The position numbers and the translations under genes are program-made. Positions 15,832 to 27,135 of a stretch of 64,000 nucleotides of DNA are shown one piece after another. A model generated the notes under the pieces. The model made no database searches. It was given only the letters and a program-made list of their open reading frames with translations, and was not told where the DNA came from. This DNA comes from Anadara kagoshimensis (taxonomy: Eukaryota; Mollusca; Bivalvia; Arcoida; Arcidae). Where the stretch lies: positions 1-64,000 of the forward strand of contig JACFYK010000021.1 of assembly GCA_021292105.1 (NCBI GenBank), written 5' to 3'. The first letter of the stretch is position 1. Each line of letters opens with the position of its first letter.

Positions 15832-16030
15832 GATGTCTCTGTATAAAAAGTTAACTTGGATATATTTAACGTTCTATAGTTCCATGTTCTATATTAAAAT
15901 ACTGTCCCTCCGGAGCACCACGCTTCAGTTCCTTGGTGGGAGTTAACATGTTTTACGAAGTTTGTCAGTTTTCATAATTAACGTTGGTTTGGGATTGTGA
16001 TTTGGACATGGATTGGTATGTGTGTTATTT
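15832..16030 (+). repeat. Dispersed repeat family A, copy 1
   Basis: It opens with GATGTCTCTGT, then TTGGATATATTTAACG and ATAGTTCCATGTTC, and continues through CCGGAGCACC and TTGGTGGGAGTT to GGGATTGTGATTTGGACATGG. The same series of blocks occurs at 26848-27100 and, in a two-sided arrangement, at 41918-42250. A further fragment lies near 46105-46180. There is no ORF; it is probably a non-autonomous mobile element of unknown class. Confidence 0.7.
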
Positions 16031-16435
16031 AATAAAAAACCTGCATAGAATGAGTATGGTATTTGCTCTTTGATAAAGTTGATATTGGCAATTGATTAAT
16101 TAAACTGAAATAAAAAGGTACCATGTAACATGATTTATCATTTATCTATCTATCTGTTCTGACTAACGGGTTTATAATATCCATGTATGGTCTCCTGTCG
16201 AACAAGATAGCACACAAGCGTGTGAATATAAAATCCTGAAAAAAATCAATTGTCATTGTCATTTTTAAACGGAAGGTTTTGTAGTTTTTAGGAACGTTAA
16301 GTTTTTGAACATTGTACTGTTGAAAATTATTTTTGATCGCCCAGGGTTATGTTTCAAACACAAACTCATCAAACAAAGATTTTAATTGGTAAAATATTCC
16401 CAATATTGCTCATTTAATTTATTATTTTATTGTTG

Positions 16436-16802
16436 TCTTAGTGGTGTTTTACGTCGCATCAGCAATTTCAGCAATTTTTCATCTACTCTTAACGATAGCA
16501 AGTTTTTAAATCCCAAACAAGCACGATGAGACACGGGAGTGTTTTATGGCCTGCTTTGTATTAAGGCAATCTCATTCCGACACGCTAGCTGCTGGTATGC
16601 AAACTGCCCCCTCCCCCGCAATCATAGTATCCTGACACCGAGTGGATCGGCCAATACTCTGTCCATTTAATACTGAGCACCAGGCAAGGAAGCATTGTCT
16701 AAAATTGTAAAAACTTATGTATGACCCGGCCGAGGTTTTAACTCACACCCTCCCGCTCATGAAGCGAACGCTCTACCAATAAGTCATCGATGTGGTCTAC
16801 TT
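16436..16802 (-). mobile_element. tRNA-headed SINE, minus strand
   Basis: Read on the minus strand, the segment starts at about 16802 with a tRNA-like head. It has an A-box-like TTATTGGTAGAGCG and a B-box-like GGTGTGAGTTAAAAC with plausible spacing. A low-complexity body follows, and the tail near 16440 includes the GCTGAAATTGCTGATGCG-type stretch also seen at 37676. Two pol III boxes plus a shared tail are the hallmark of a SINE. The mismatched head makes it a retroposed copy rather than a functional tRNA gene. Confidence 0.75.
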
Positions 16803-17379
16803 CAGGTTACTATGATTCTGAATACGAATTATTACTAGTTTTGTTCTATGCTTTGGCTAACGTAGAATAAAACTGGTAATTGATGTGTTGTTTATTTTAC
16901 AGAATTTGACAAAATACTCATCCCTTGATATATATATTGGATGATATATTATGCTGTTTGTACAAAATGATGAATACGTCCGACATTTACCATGTATAGA
17001 ATCTATATATTTCACGTTTAGAAACAACATGATATAAATCATGCCCTTTACTTACCATTTTATCAGATTAGGAGAGTTGAAATACCACATTATCGAATGA
17101 GATCTGTCGGATAAACTATTGTTGATGTTAATTTTTAAATTTATAAAAGAACAAGAAGACTATGGAATTATTAGCCTCGCCTAGTTAGCTGTTTAGAAGA
17201 GAGTACATTTTTTTCAAATTTTTTATAAATTTTAAGCAAGACTTGCTTTATTCTTGGCACACCATACAAGTATTAAATCCAAAGAACATTTACAACCATA
17301 TATAATATAAAAACCTACACAAGGTAAATATAATAAGGATTGCTATTAGACAGAAAGTCATTGTGATGGGTAAATAATT
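16803..17379. other. No feature seen
   Basis: AT-rich sequence with only short chance frames (61 codons at most) on either strand. Confidence 0.5.
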
Positions 17380-17750
17380 TGCCATGATACATCTGACCGA
17401 GAAAAGTAAAGCCATTACTCTAGACGAGTGATCAATATAGAGGATAATCTATTTATAGATCTGATAGGGATTGGTTTAGCCGGTCACTTTAGAGGGATGG
17501 CCATTGTAGAAGATAAATATTCTACACATATGATGGGAATTGGTTAAGCCATCATCACTCTAGACGGGTGATCATTATATATGTAGATCTGATAGGGATT
17601 GGTTTAGCCGTTCACTTTAGAGGGATGGCCATTGTAGAGGCTGCTTATTTTATCGATCTCAGCCGGTCACTTTAGACGTGTGATCAATATAAATGATGGT
17701 CATTTTATAGATCTGATAGGGAGGGATAGGTTTAGCTCATCTCTACATCC
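17380..17750. repeat. Degenerate tandem repeat, period about 126 bp
   Basis: CTGATAGGGATTGG recurs at about 17461 and 17589, and CTGATAGGGAGGG at about 17713. Interleaved blocks such as GGTTTAGCC, GTCACTTTAGA and GGGATGGCCATTGTAGA also repeat. A weaker half-period of about 63 bp is visible (CTCTAGACGAGTGATCA and variants). No ORF. Confidence 0.75.
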
Positions 17751-18034
17751 CTATTATACTAAATCCATTGCAAAATAAAGGCCTACAAATGTTCCCATTG
17801 TGCCAATCAACAGCATTGCATTGATTTATATAATGTATATTATCTAAATTGGTCTCATCTGTTTTAAACTGTATTAAATTTGTTCATAAAAATGCACGGG
17901 GACTTTGTTTTAATTAAATTAAAAGTAGGAATATTTCTGTCTGGTGGTAGTGGGAGAACAGAGTTCTCGGATAATAGGTAAATAAAGAATCGCAATCGCT
18001 GTTTGCAGTTCCTCCTTAATATATGTGTACCTTT

Positions 18035-18150
18035 ATGATATGCTTTGAATCAAGTATTGTGTGTTTCAATAGATATTACCCAATATTGGAGAATTTATGT
18101 GTTTTGGGCGACCAGTCGGGGTGTTTTGTTGAGTTCTCTAGTGTTCAAGT
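18035..18150 (+). repeat. Dispersed repeat family B, copy 1
   Basis: TGTGTTTCAATAGATATTAC, GGAGAATTTATG and CGGGGTGTTTTGTTGA match, in opposite orientation, the segment at 35610-35745. The 75-codon frame across it is not preserved at the second copy, so I do not call it a gene. Confidence 0.65.
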
Positions 18151-19494
18151 ATTTTTATTGTCGAATATTACAGTGATTACTTGGAATGGTAAACAATTTT
18201 CATCTTTCTTATTCTTCATTCACCATTTCGAAAACATGACAGGTAGATAACACATATGAACGAAAACGAGGCTTGGGAGTGGGGGGCAAGCTACATCCGT
18301 CCAGTATAGTTGCAGAGTAGAATATGACGATTGAAACGGGGAAAAAAAAGACTTTTGTTGTACCCCAGGTTGTACAAAAGTCTTAAGTATATCACAATCT
18401 TCACAACTTATAATCCAAAAATATTTGTCAAAGAGTTTTAATTATTAAAGCATTTATTTGATGTATTAATTACAGCCGAAAATAGTTTATTTCTATCACC
18501 TGTCAGAATTACTGGACAGTCTATAAAGATATGAATTTCATCTTCTGTAGAATTACTATTACATTAAGTGCATAATTTATCTTTCTTTTCTATTTTTTTA
18601 AAAACGTCCAATTTCAATTTTTAATCTGTGATGTAATTCTTAATCTGGTTATATTTTCTATGATTAAAATGATCTAATATGGCTAAATAATCAGTTTTGT
18701 TTTGCATATATCTGTGTATGGCCAATGTAAAATTTAAATATTTTATAATGTATTGAAATCAGTTTGGCAGTCTTTTTTAAGGTAAAATAAACAAAAATTT
18801 TCGAAAGATTGAAATTTTACTCTAAAAATCTTCATATTTAATTTGATCAACGCCTGTGACATTTAATAGCTTAAAGTATTCTGTGTTCAACGTCGCTGAT
18901 TATAATTTATATATACATGTATCACATATCGCCTTCCTTATTTCAAACTCTTTTTTCATTTCTAGAGGTCCTCAATATATTTAACAAATTTAAACCGCAC
19001 AAACATTTTTAACTTTTCATTTTGAAAATTTCATATTTTAATTTTTTTATTATCATAATTTCATTCTGTAAATATTTCTCGAAGTCGGAACTTCTGTAAT
19101 AGAAAATTACTGGAACCGAGATTCATTCAGTCATTTATTTATTTCAAAAGTGATAGTTTTGACTTGTTAGTATTACGTGTACGAAAGTGTAAATTACATA
19201 TTTTTCTCCACAGGTAAAGGTTGCTAATTAATGCTGATAATCTGCATATCTTATCAACAGACGAGGTAACATATTGATAAGGGAAGCAAATTCAAAATTC
19301 CCATTGAATCAGATAATAGTATATTCTACGTGGAAAATGTACCTACATGGTGTTAATCTCATTAACGGTTTAACTAATTACCTTGGTTTATGGTGAATAT
19401 TATGATTCTGAATTACTAGTACCCACACCAGTTTTGAAACTGCCGTGAATTAATTCTTCTAATTTCATGACTTCTTTGTTAATGACTGTGTATT
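18151..19494. other. AT-rich DNA, no gene seen
   Basis: Long A/T runs, with no open frame or splice-flanked exon I can support. Confidence 0.5.
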
Positions 19495-19498
19495 CAAA

Positions 19499-19572
<74 letters not shown>

Positions 19573-19600
19573 ATCATTCATTCATTTATTCATTCATTCT
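19495..19600. repeat. (AAAT)n microsatellite followed by (ATTC)n-like tract
   Basis: About 20 AAAT units with one broken unit near 19540, followed by CATT/TTCA repeats. A second AAAT tract lies at 58266-58330. Confidence 0.95.
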
Positions 19601-20607
19601 TAACTTACCGTTGAAGAGCACATGAAATAAAATTATGTGGCGTTGAACCAGCTACAATTATAGATGTTTGAACTATATTCTAAAAATGATTTTTATTTTT
19701 TTATTTTTATTACTGTTATTATTTTTGTTAAACAAAGAGTTTATAATGAAATAAAATTCAAATTATTTAATTTCTAAAACGGAAAACTTTGGGTGAAAAT
19801 ATCTATACAGGTATTCTGTAACGATATGCCGGTTACCTGTGAAATACCGTAAAAATCGTAGAATTTTGTCAAACTTTAACGTAAAATGGAAACAACAAAT
19901 CTCGAAAAATGCAACCATAATCAAAATTTTGGATACTATAAGGAAAAAAGGGTAAAATAAAGACAATTTTTTAAACAAAAATAGATGGAAAGACATTAGA
20001 TATAAAAATATATAAGTTTGTTCAAGATAATACAGTGTATGAAAAATGTATGATAAAAAGTACTCGCCAAGCGTTCCAGCTATGTTCATTTCATTCGTTT
20101 CTGGCTTCAGACAATATAGCTAACGACAATTGTACAATTTGACTAAACTTTCGTTCCCTCATTGTGATCTTAAGATATGGAATTCATTTTATCAAATTTG
20201 TAAGCAGGTAACTGATCATACAGAGAAGTTTGTATTTTGAGCGATTCGTAATTCACCAAAATGAAAAAAAAACTGCATTTCCATTAAAACCGATAAATAA
20301 TAAGCAACAACTTCCAGTTTATAATTATGTTTTTAATATAAGAACACCTAAAACTTAACGAACACGCATTGGTTAATAAAAAGGTTTTTGTAAAATTCTA
20401 TCATTTCAAAATTAAAATTTAGATTTAATTCTAAATTTGACTGCTTAATCCTAGCCAGTCGGTTTATAATCACGATATTCGCTCTATTCGCATGAGTACT
20501 GTTATACCGGTGTCAAAAATACGTGCTGATAACATTTACCAGTTGGAAATGCATTGGTCATCTTGGTTCTAATACTTTATCTCGTGTAAGAAGTATAAAA
20601 AACATTT
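19601..20607. other. No gene supported
   Basis: The longest frame is 108 codons on the minus strand (19763-20089). Its translation is rich in Phe/Leu/Tyr/Ile, as any AT-rich strand gives, and has no recognisable domain. Confidence 0.5.
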
Positions 20608-21040
20608 GATTTTGCTACACTATACACCACTATCTCATTCCAAATTGAAAGAACGTCTTTAAAATGATTCACTTGTCATCCCTTTACAAAAAAAGGCAAG
20701 CCAAGATACAAATATCTAGTGCTGAACAGGGATTCTGGTTATTTTGTCTAGCGTCATACGGATTCCGGACAAAATTATACTGAAGATATCTTTAACAAAA
20801 TGTTGGAGGTTTTTGATAGATAACATATTTGTTGTGTTTGGTAATATAGTTTTTCAGCAAACAATCGGTATACCAATGGGTAAAAACTGTGTACCATTGC
20901 TTGCTGATTTGTTTCTTTATTCTTACGAAGCAGAATTTATGCAGAACTTTGTTACACCTGGAGAGAAGAATGTCGCTAAATCATTCATATAGATGACTTT
21001 CTATCTCTTAACAATCTAAAAGCTCGATTCTGGAGACTAT
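20608..21040 (+). pseudogene. Decayed reverse transcriptase fragment
   Basis: Pieces of a retroelement reverse transcriptase can be read across all three + frames. A DFATLYTT block at 20608 is followed, after a frame change, by HSKLKERL. Another frame then gives a KPRYKYLVLNRDSGYF block (about 20690-20750). The longest piece (20744-20992) carries FQQTIGIPMG, the palm motif B of reverse transcriptases, and then LLADLFLYSYEAEF. The catalytic region reads IDDFLSLNN at about 20987-21013, again in a different frame. The ends of the element are not visible. At least three frame changes and in-frame stops make it a dead copy. The pattern resembles Penelope-type or related retroelement enzymes; the class is inferred and unsure. 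Confidence 0.85.
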
Positions 21041-21276
21041 GTTAATTTAATCCTCTTGCTGCCAGATGTACTGTATATGGTCTCTAAAACATGTTTCATG
21101 TGCCTTCCCATATTATGTTTATATTTTGGGAGTAAAATTACAGTTTTGAAAAAAATAATAAAAACGTAATATTTATATTTATGCTCGAAATAAAACCGTA
21201 ATATCAGTGGCGTCATCGAAGTATTGATGACGTCATATCATTTTGCGTAATTGCGTTGGATGATAAATGTCACAGG

Positions 21277-21300
21277 GGGCCCGTGCCCCCCCCCCCCCCA
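21277..21300. repeat. G/C homopolymer stretch
   Basis: GGGGGCCCGTG followed by an uninterrupted run of about 14 C. Such runs are prone to sequencing error. Confidence 0.8.
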
Positions 21301-21369
21301 GTTGCCCCGACTTTTCCCCCTCTCTCAGCTAATTGTCAATCAACCAGCGTAAGGACCAGTTAATTAGTG

Positions 21370-22657
21370 GTACTGATGGTGTGTTCCCCGAACGCCTACT
21401 CGCATAAAACAACACCTCATTAGAGATGGGGATTAAGGGGCCTTTCAAAGGTGCTTTACCTATAATTTTACCAATAATTTACCTGAATTTTAAGGTAAAT
21501 ATTGAAACTTATGACAATTTTTTAAATGACGTTTCTATGATGTTATTCAGATACTCTTAAAGTATTAATTTTAACATGCATTATTTTATTGTAAATTATA
21601 ATGTTGATTAGTTTGAAATTAGTGTAAAACCATGAAGTACAACGTACATTATAATTTGACTGTAAAGTCAAATCTTCATCTAATTCAAAGGAAATTATTT
21701 AAGATAAATTACTTAAATAATACTTTTAAATAAGCAAATTATCTTACTTAAAATATCTTTAAAGGAAATTTGTTTAAAAGAATTATGTAAAATTTACGAG
21801 AAATTGTGTATTTTGGACTAAAATTAACACTTTCGGAAAAAAATCAGTGTCATGGAGTATAAATTGTCAAATAAATTGTAAAAATAAAATTCCAACTATC
21901 AGTTTATTTAGAAGAAGCATTGAATTTTTAATTTTGTTATTTGTGTTTTGAATGCAAACTGTTTCGCAACTCAAAATTTTTACTCAAATTAACCATTTCA
22001 TGAAATTTTATCATCACAAGAACCATAACTTTCAAGAAAGTAAGTCAATTAAATTAAAACAAAACCCAAACTTACCCTGAATCGCAACCTAAGGAAATCA
22101 CATATTAAATATAATTTCAATATCTCAATCAATAAGCAAAAAAATGTGAAAAATTGACTATCGTGGAATGAAAAAATAGGGTAATACGGTAAGCCCCAGC
22201 ATATCTTATTTTGTACCCATTGTAGTTCATACTCTCTCTATCTATTCAAAGACAATATTTTATTGTTTTATTGAAATACAAAAATGCTTTAAAAATCAAA
22301 ATTTGAATATGCTAAATTCAATATTCAAGGTTTTCTCTCTAATTAACCAAATAAATAAATAAATTTTAATATATCTATTTCACTTTTTAATACACTTGAT
22401 AATTTGTGCATTGTTTAAAATATGATACTGAATAAACTTTATTATTTATATTACTTATAGAGTTTTTGGTTGATTTTTATAAATAAAGTATATTCCATTT
22501 TAATATAACAATTGAATTTTTTCTATTTTTTTAATTAATAAAATGTTTACAGGTATCCAACTTGAAATTTAACTCCCCCAAGAAAGCCTCTTAATCCCTA
22601 AACTAATTACTTGTTTGTTTTAATCGAGTAGGCGTTCGGGGAATAAACCGTACTGAT
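21370..22657. mobile_element. Non-autonomous DNA transposon with 8-bp target duplication
   Basis: The direct repeat GTACTGAT lies at 21370-21377 and again at 22650-22657. Just inside it the ends are inverted copies: TTCCCCGAACGCCTACTCG at 21384-21402 faces its complement at 22625-22643, and the similarity continues through AAAACAA and GGGATTAAGGGGC-like blocks for about 60 bp. The interior is very AT-rich with no ORF of note. An 8-bp duplication is typical of hAT- and P-type transposons, but the termini match no consensus I know, so the superfamily is left open. The element is about 1272 bp. Confidence 0.85.
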
Positions 22658-22689
22658 TAATTAATTCGTGTACACAGGTAGGAAATTGC

Positions 22690-22810
22690 AATCAGGTGAT
22701 GATGTAATTTACCAGTTCGCTGAAGCATGAAATAATCCAGGTAGTACTGACCAGTCTTAGGTGATAATGTTACCTGATCGTTGAGGCGTGAAAGAAACCA
22801 GGTAACCAGT
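22690..22810. repeat. Two-copy degenerate tandem repeat, about 64 bp
   Basis: AGGTGATGATGTAATTTACC...CGCTGAAGCATGAAATAATCCAGGTA is followed by AGGTGATAATGTTACCTG...CGTTGAGGCGTGAAAGAAACCAGGTAA. No coding potential. The next 500 bases, up to the SINE, show nothing further. Confidence 0.55.
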
Positions 22811-23328
22811 AGATAACGTTAATTAGTAATACTAATTAAGAGACTTCCGTGGAGAGTGATTCCATTAATCATACGTGAATTCATCTAATTTACCGATATG
22901 GCCAAGAGAGAGGAAAATAATTTTTAGCACACAAGATTATCTTTTTTGTATATGTTTATAGCACGGTGTTCTATTTTCATATAAAAGTCCAAATTTTTGT
23001 ACAATTTTTATACATTTTTCTTTTTAATTAGTTTTAATGGGAAAAATCTGTCTCATTTGACTTTTTATTCTATTCGCCCGTTTATCGGCTTTACCGAACA
23101 AATCCGTCTAAAATAATTTTTTTTTGCTAGTGACAAGATTCTTGTGTTCGGTTGCACTTTTAATGCGCATTATACAATGATGAAACTGACTAACTAGTCA
23201 TTTTAAAACTAATCATATAATAAAATTAACTTGAAGTCCAGATGGATGTCATACAGTTCATTTTAAACAAGTGTGGAAAAGGGGTAGTGGTAGTCAGGTA
23301 GTAGGAGACCTACCCCTTCGGTACATGT

Positions 23329-23608
23329 AGCGGGCAGGTCAGTTGGTAGAGTGCTTGCTCCGTAAATCAAGGAGGTCGGGGGTTTAGTCTCTGGTCAGGT
23401 CTGACCCAAGAATTGAAAAATTGTAGTGACTGTTCGCTCGGCATTAAAAATGAATGCGGGTCTTTCGGACAAACCTTAAAAAACCGAGGCCCCTTGTCAC
23501 GGTAGGCGTGGCAAGATAAAGAAACCTTAAATATTTCTGCACCTACACCTTCAGCTGGTGACGTCTCGATATAAGTGAAATATTATTGACTTAAAAGTTA
23601 AACCCCAT
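23329..23608 (+). mobile_element. tRNA-headed SINE, plus strand
   Basis: The head has an A box TCAGTTGGTAGAG (about 23339) and a B box near GGTCGGGGGTTTAGTC (about 23373). The body ends in GACGTCTCGATATAAGTG, AAATATT and AAAGTTAAACCCC, close to the tail I know from molluscan SINEs. The tRNA-like part has lost clean arm pairing, so it is not a tRNA gene. A SINE call is secure; the family name is not. Confidence 0.82.
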
Positions 23609-24485
23609 TAATCAATGATCAGTCAAACTTAGGACCGGGATTCAAACAGAAAGACTTTCCACTGATGAGCTTGATTTATCAACCCAACTGGATCACCCAG
23701 ACCACTTTCATCCATTTATCGACCAAATTAAATCAAAACACAGGTATCCCTCCGATGGATCAACTTTCAAAGATTGAACAAACTCCTTTAATATAACGCA
23801 AAAAAGCGTCGGTCTGGATCTGGGGTGCACAATTACACCTGGACAGATAAAAAGGACGACAATACAAGTTACCGACGGCGACAAATTTTGACAGTACAGT
23901 TGATAGACGATACTATGAACTCGCCGACACTCATAGCCACCAGCGTCAATATTATTATTTTTTTTTTTAAAAAAAAGCTAGACTGATTAGTTCTTTGACT
24001 GGTTTAGATCCACTTTGAATGCGAGGTAAAAAGGACGCTCGACAGTGTTCAAGATGCAGGAAATTGCACCATTTGTACTGAAAAAAGCGAATTTTTTTCT
24101 GGGTGAGCATGCCCCCAGACCCCCCTAGAAGGTCGCGCCTTTGACGCATACTTGTGCCCCCCCATTCACCAAGACTCTGGATCCGCCCCTGGATGAAGAC
24201 AGTCTTTCAGAGTCGGATATTAGTTTACAGGAAGAACATTTTAAAGGAGAATGTAAAGGCGGTGATTGGGAGGATATAGTGTAATCGTTACTTCGTCCTC
24301 GGATATGGCTCTATGTCAATAAACCACAAAATTATGTTTCCCGTTCAGTTATTCTTTTTTCATTGACATCAACAAGAGATGTTAAAAACTTACTTGACAT
24401 CTTAGTAACCGAAACTGCTGCTAAAAACTGGAAAAAAAAAACATTCAGGAGAAAGCACAGTAAAAATTGAGATAAATAAAACGAC
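23609..24485. other. No gene supported
   Basis: Contains a run of T then A at 23955-23976 and a C-rich patch near 24110-24190 with ATCCGCCCCTGGAT. A closely similar CCGCCCCTGGATC patch occurs near 54193, suggesting a dispersed-repeat fragment. Confidence 0.45.
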
Positions 24486-24848
24486 ATGTCGAGATACTTT
24501 TGTCGACTAGTCATGGTAAATATCTCGACACTTTGTGCTATTTACACATATGAACTTTTTATTTTACTATCACAACCTTTCGTCATATTATCTCGACCTG
24601 CCGTGATATTAAGTCAACATTTTGAGATAATTTTATGTCGACCGAAATTATCTTCATGTCAGAAATAAGCCACCATACACAAGGATTTATCGGACAAATT
24701 GGAAACCTATAGAGTCCATAAGGTGACATGTGTAAACAATTATTTCGTATATTCGAAATAGTTATATCGTATTTTCGAATTAGTGTTTTGTGTTTTCACA
24801 ATAATTATATTTTATATTCGTAATCGTATTTTGTATAGTTGAAAAAGT
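24486..24848. repeat. Motif-rich dispersed sequence and left part of repeat family C
   Basis: 24486-24660 holds scattered copies of TCTCGAC/GTCGAGAT on both strands. From about 24710 (ATAAGGTGACATGTGTAAAC) to 24848 the sequence matches, in reverse, the end of the segment at 40960-41235, which carries TTTACACATGTCACCTTACG. It is therefore the flank of a dispersed element whose interior became the 50-bp array that follows. Confidence 0.65.
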
Positions 24849-25613
24849 ATTTTACGGAAGCCCGATAGTGCAAGGTCATGGGATATTTTCTATTTGGTAT
24901 TTTACGGAAGGCTGATAGTGCTAGGTCATGGGATATTTTCTATTTGGTATTTTACGGAAGCCCGATAGTGCAAGGTCATGGGATATTTTCTATTTGGTAT
25001 TTTACGGAAGGCTGATAGTGCAAGGTCATGGGATATTTTCTATTTGGTATTTTACGGAAGCCCGATAGTGCTAGGTCATGGGATATTTTCTATTTGGTAT
25101 TTTACGGAAGCCCGATAGTGTAAGGTCATGGGATATTTTCTATTTGGTATTTTACGGAAGCCCGATAGTGTAAGGTCATGGGATATTTTTTCTATTTGGT
25201 ATTTTACGGAAGCCCGATAGTGCAAGGTCATGGGATATTTTCTATTTGGTATTTTACGGAAGCCCGATAGTGCAAGGTCATGGGATATTTTCTATTTGGT
25301 ATTTTACGGAAGCCCGATAGTGTAAGGTCATGGGATATTTTCTATTTGGTATTTTACGGAAGCCCGATAGTGTAAGGTCATGGGATATTTTTTATTTGGT
25401 ATTTTACGGAAGCCCGATTGTGCAAGGTCATGGGATATTTTCTATTTGGTATTTTACGGAAGCCCGATTGTGCAAGGTCATGGGATATTTTCTATTTGGT
25501 ATTTTACGGAAGCCCGATAGTGCAAGGTCATGGGATATTTTTTATTTGGTATTTTACGGAAGCCCGATAGTGTAAGGTCATGGGATATTTTCTATTTGGT
25601 ATTTTACGGTTCT
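24849..25613. repeat. 50-bp tandem array (about 15 copies)
   Basis: Units begin TTTACGGAAGCCCGATAGTG and continue CAAGGTCATGGGATATTTTC, TATTTGGTAT. Variation is limited to a few sites (CCCG/GCTG, CAAGG/TAAGG/CTAGG, ATAG/ATTG) and one 2-base T insertion near 25187. The 81-codon frame inside is a product of the unit and is not conserved across the array. Confidence 0.97.
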
Positions 25614-26066
25614 CAAGTTGCAAATTTTCAAAATACATAATAATAATAAAAGTGCTTATCGGGACCATATCTGAAGTACGTTACCTATTTAACATTGTAC
25701 AGCGTTCAGCATTGGATACCTAGTAAGTAACTATTTCTTATTCCAAATTCAAATAAATAAATCTTTCCAATACGGATATTCTGGGTTACCGTTTTCCGGA
25801 CCGGTTCCGGATATTATGTATGTCTTAAATCACGTGATTTTCCTCAAAAGTTCCACAGGCCAACTTCCGGTTTGGATGCAATACACATCTCAGCTGATTA
25901 ATCGGACGTGAAAAACAAGTTCGGTAAGTAATATTTACACTGGATTTGGAATGAAGCGGTCGCCATTAGTAACTTTTATTGTTTTAGCATCATCAAAAGA
26001 GAAAATGTGGGTATTTATGTGTTTTATAATGCACAAATGACGGAAATTTGGTCATGTACATGTGCA
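25614..26066. other. No gene supported
   Basis: Includes GGTTCCGGATATTATG and AACTTCCGGTTTGG stretches that resemble fragments near 32870-32950, so part of it may be dispersed repeat. No ORF of note. Confidence 0.4.
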
Positions 26067-26685
26067 CTAGAAGGGGGTTTTACCGGAATTATTGCGAAAA
26101 TCCGGAATAATCAGACCAAATCCGGAATAAACCAAATTGATCCGGAATAATCAGGTAAAGTCCGGAATAAACCGGTAAAATCCGGAATAATCAGGCAAAA
26201 TCCGGAATAATTGGACTATTTTGTTACGGTAAGTTTTCCGTAATCTAAAAATTACGGTAAGTGTCTGATTATTTCGGAAAATGACCGATTATTACGGAAA
26301 AGGTCTAATTATTTCGGCAAATGTCCAATTATTACGGGAAATTTTTTAAATAATAATAATTTTTTTTTAATTTTTTTACCGTAATAATTGGACATTTGCC
26401 GGAATAATTAGATTTTTACCGTAATAATCAGTCTTACCAGAATAATCAGACAAGTTACCGTAATAATCAGACACTTGTCGGAATTTTTAGAATCCGTAAA
26501 ATTTACCGTAAAAATATTCTTATTATTCCGGATTTTGACCAATTATTCCGGATTTTGTCCGATTATTTCGGATTTGGTCTAAAAATTCCGGAATTGATCT
26601 AAACATTCCGGATTTTCGCAAAGATTACGGAAAGTGTCTTACTATTCCGGAATTTCGCAATTATTCCGGTAAAACCCCCTTCTAG
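26067..26685. mobile_element. 619-bp foldback element made of a short repeated motif
   Basis: The ends are inverted copies: CTAGAAGGGGGTTTTACCGG at 26067 and its complement ending at 26685. The left arm carries about six TCCGGAATAA motifs spaced roughly 20 bp; the right arm carries the complement (TTATTCCGGA-like) many times. A T-rich centre sits near 26345-26375. Motifs with TTACGG in place of TTCCGG fill the zone around the centre. Almost the whole element is one imperfect palindrome. There is no ORF and no convincing target duplication beyond a possible TA. It is probably a MITE or foldback element. Confidence 0.85.
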
Positions 26686-26847
26686 TAATCTGTTGTAGTT
26701 GTCATTCTAAGCAGCACATAAGAACACCTGAAAATACACTTTCTTACTTAATATCCTGACTGAGGATAGAACCCAGCCCTCCTAGGTGACAAGTGAGCAT
26801 TGTACTACAATTTGTCCTCAAAGCCAAAAGATCTGGACCAGAAAGTT

Positions 26848-27100
26848 GATGTCTCTGTGTCCAGGATTGCCTTGGATATATTTGACGTCTCATAGTTCCA
26901 TGTTCCTTTCACACAATTTTGATTACACACGTGGCGGGTGTAGCTAGCTAAACAGGAGGTGCTTACCCTTCCGGAGCACCCGGCCTCACTTCCCTGGTGG
27001 AAGTTCACGTGTCTAACCTAACTTGTCAGTTCCAAAGTTTTTACTTTGCTTCTGGATTGTGATTCGGAAATGGATAAGTATGTTTGTTTTTGAGCATTAA
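26848..27100 (+). repeat. Dispersed repeat family A, copy 2
   Basis: GATGTCTCTGTGTCCAGGAT, ATAGTTCCATGTTC, CACACGTGGCGGGTGTAGC, CCGGAGCACCCGGCCTCAC, CCCTGGTGGAAGTTCACGTG and TTCTGGATTGTGATTCGG follow in the same order as at 15832 and 42100. It abuts the 57-bp array, which starts about 35 bases further on. Confidence 0.75.
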
Positions 27101-27135
27101 AGCACCTTATTTTAACTACATATACATACTGGTTT

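Noticed and set aside
19763-20089. A 108-residue minus-strand membrane protein
   Set aside because: Phe/Leu/Ile/Tyr richness follows from AT-rich sequence; no conserved motif, no second copy and no promoter or splice context.
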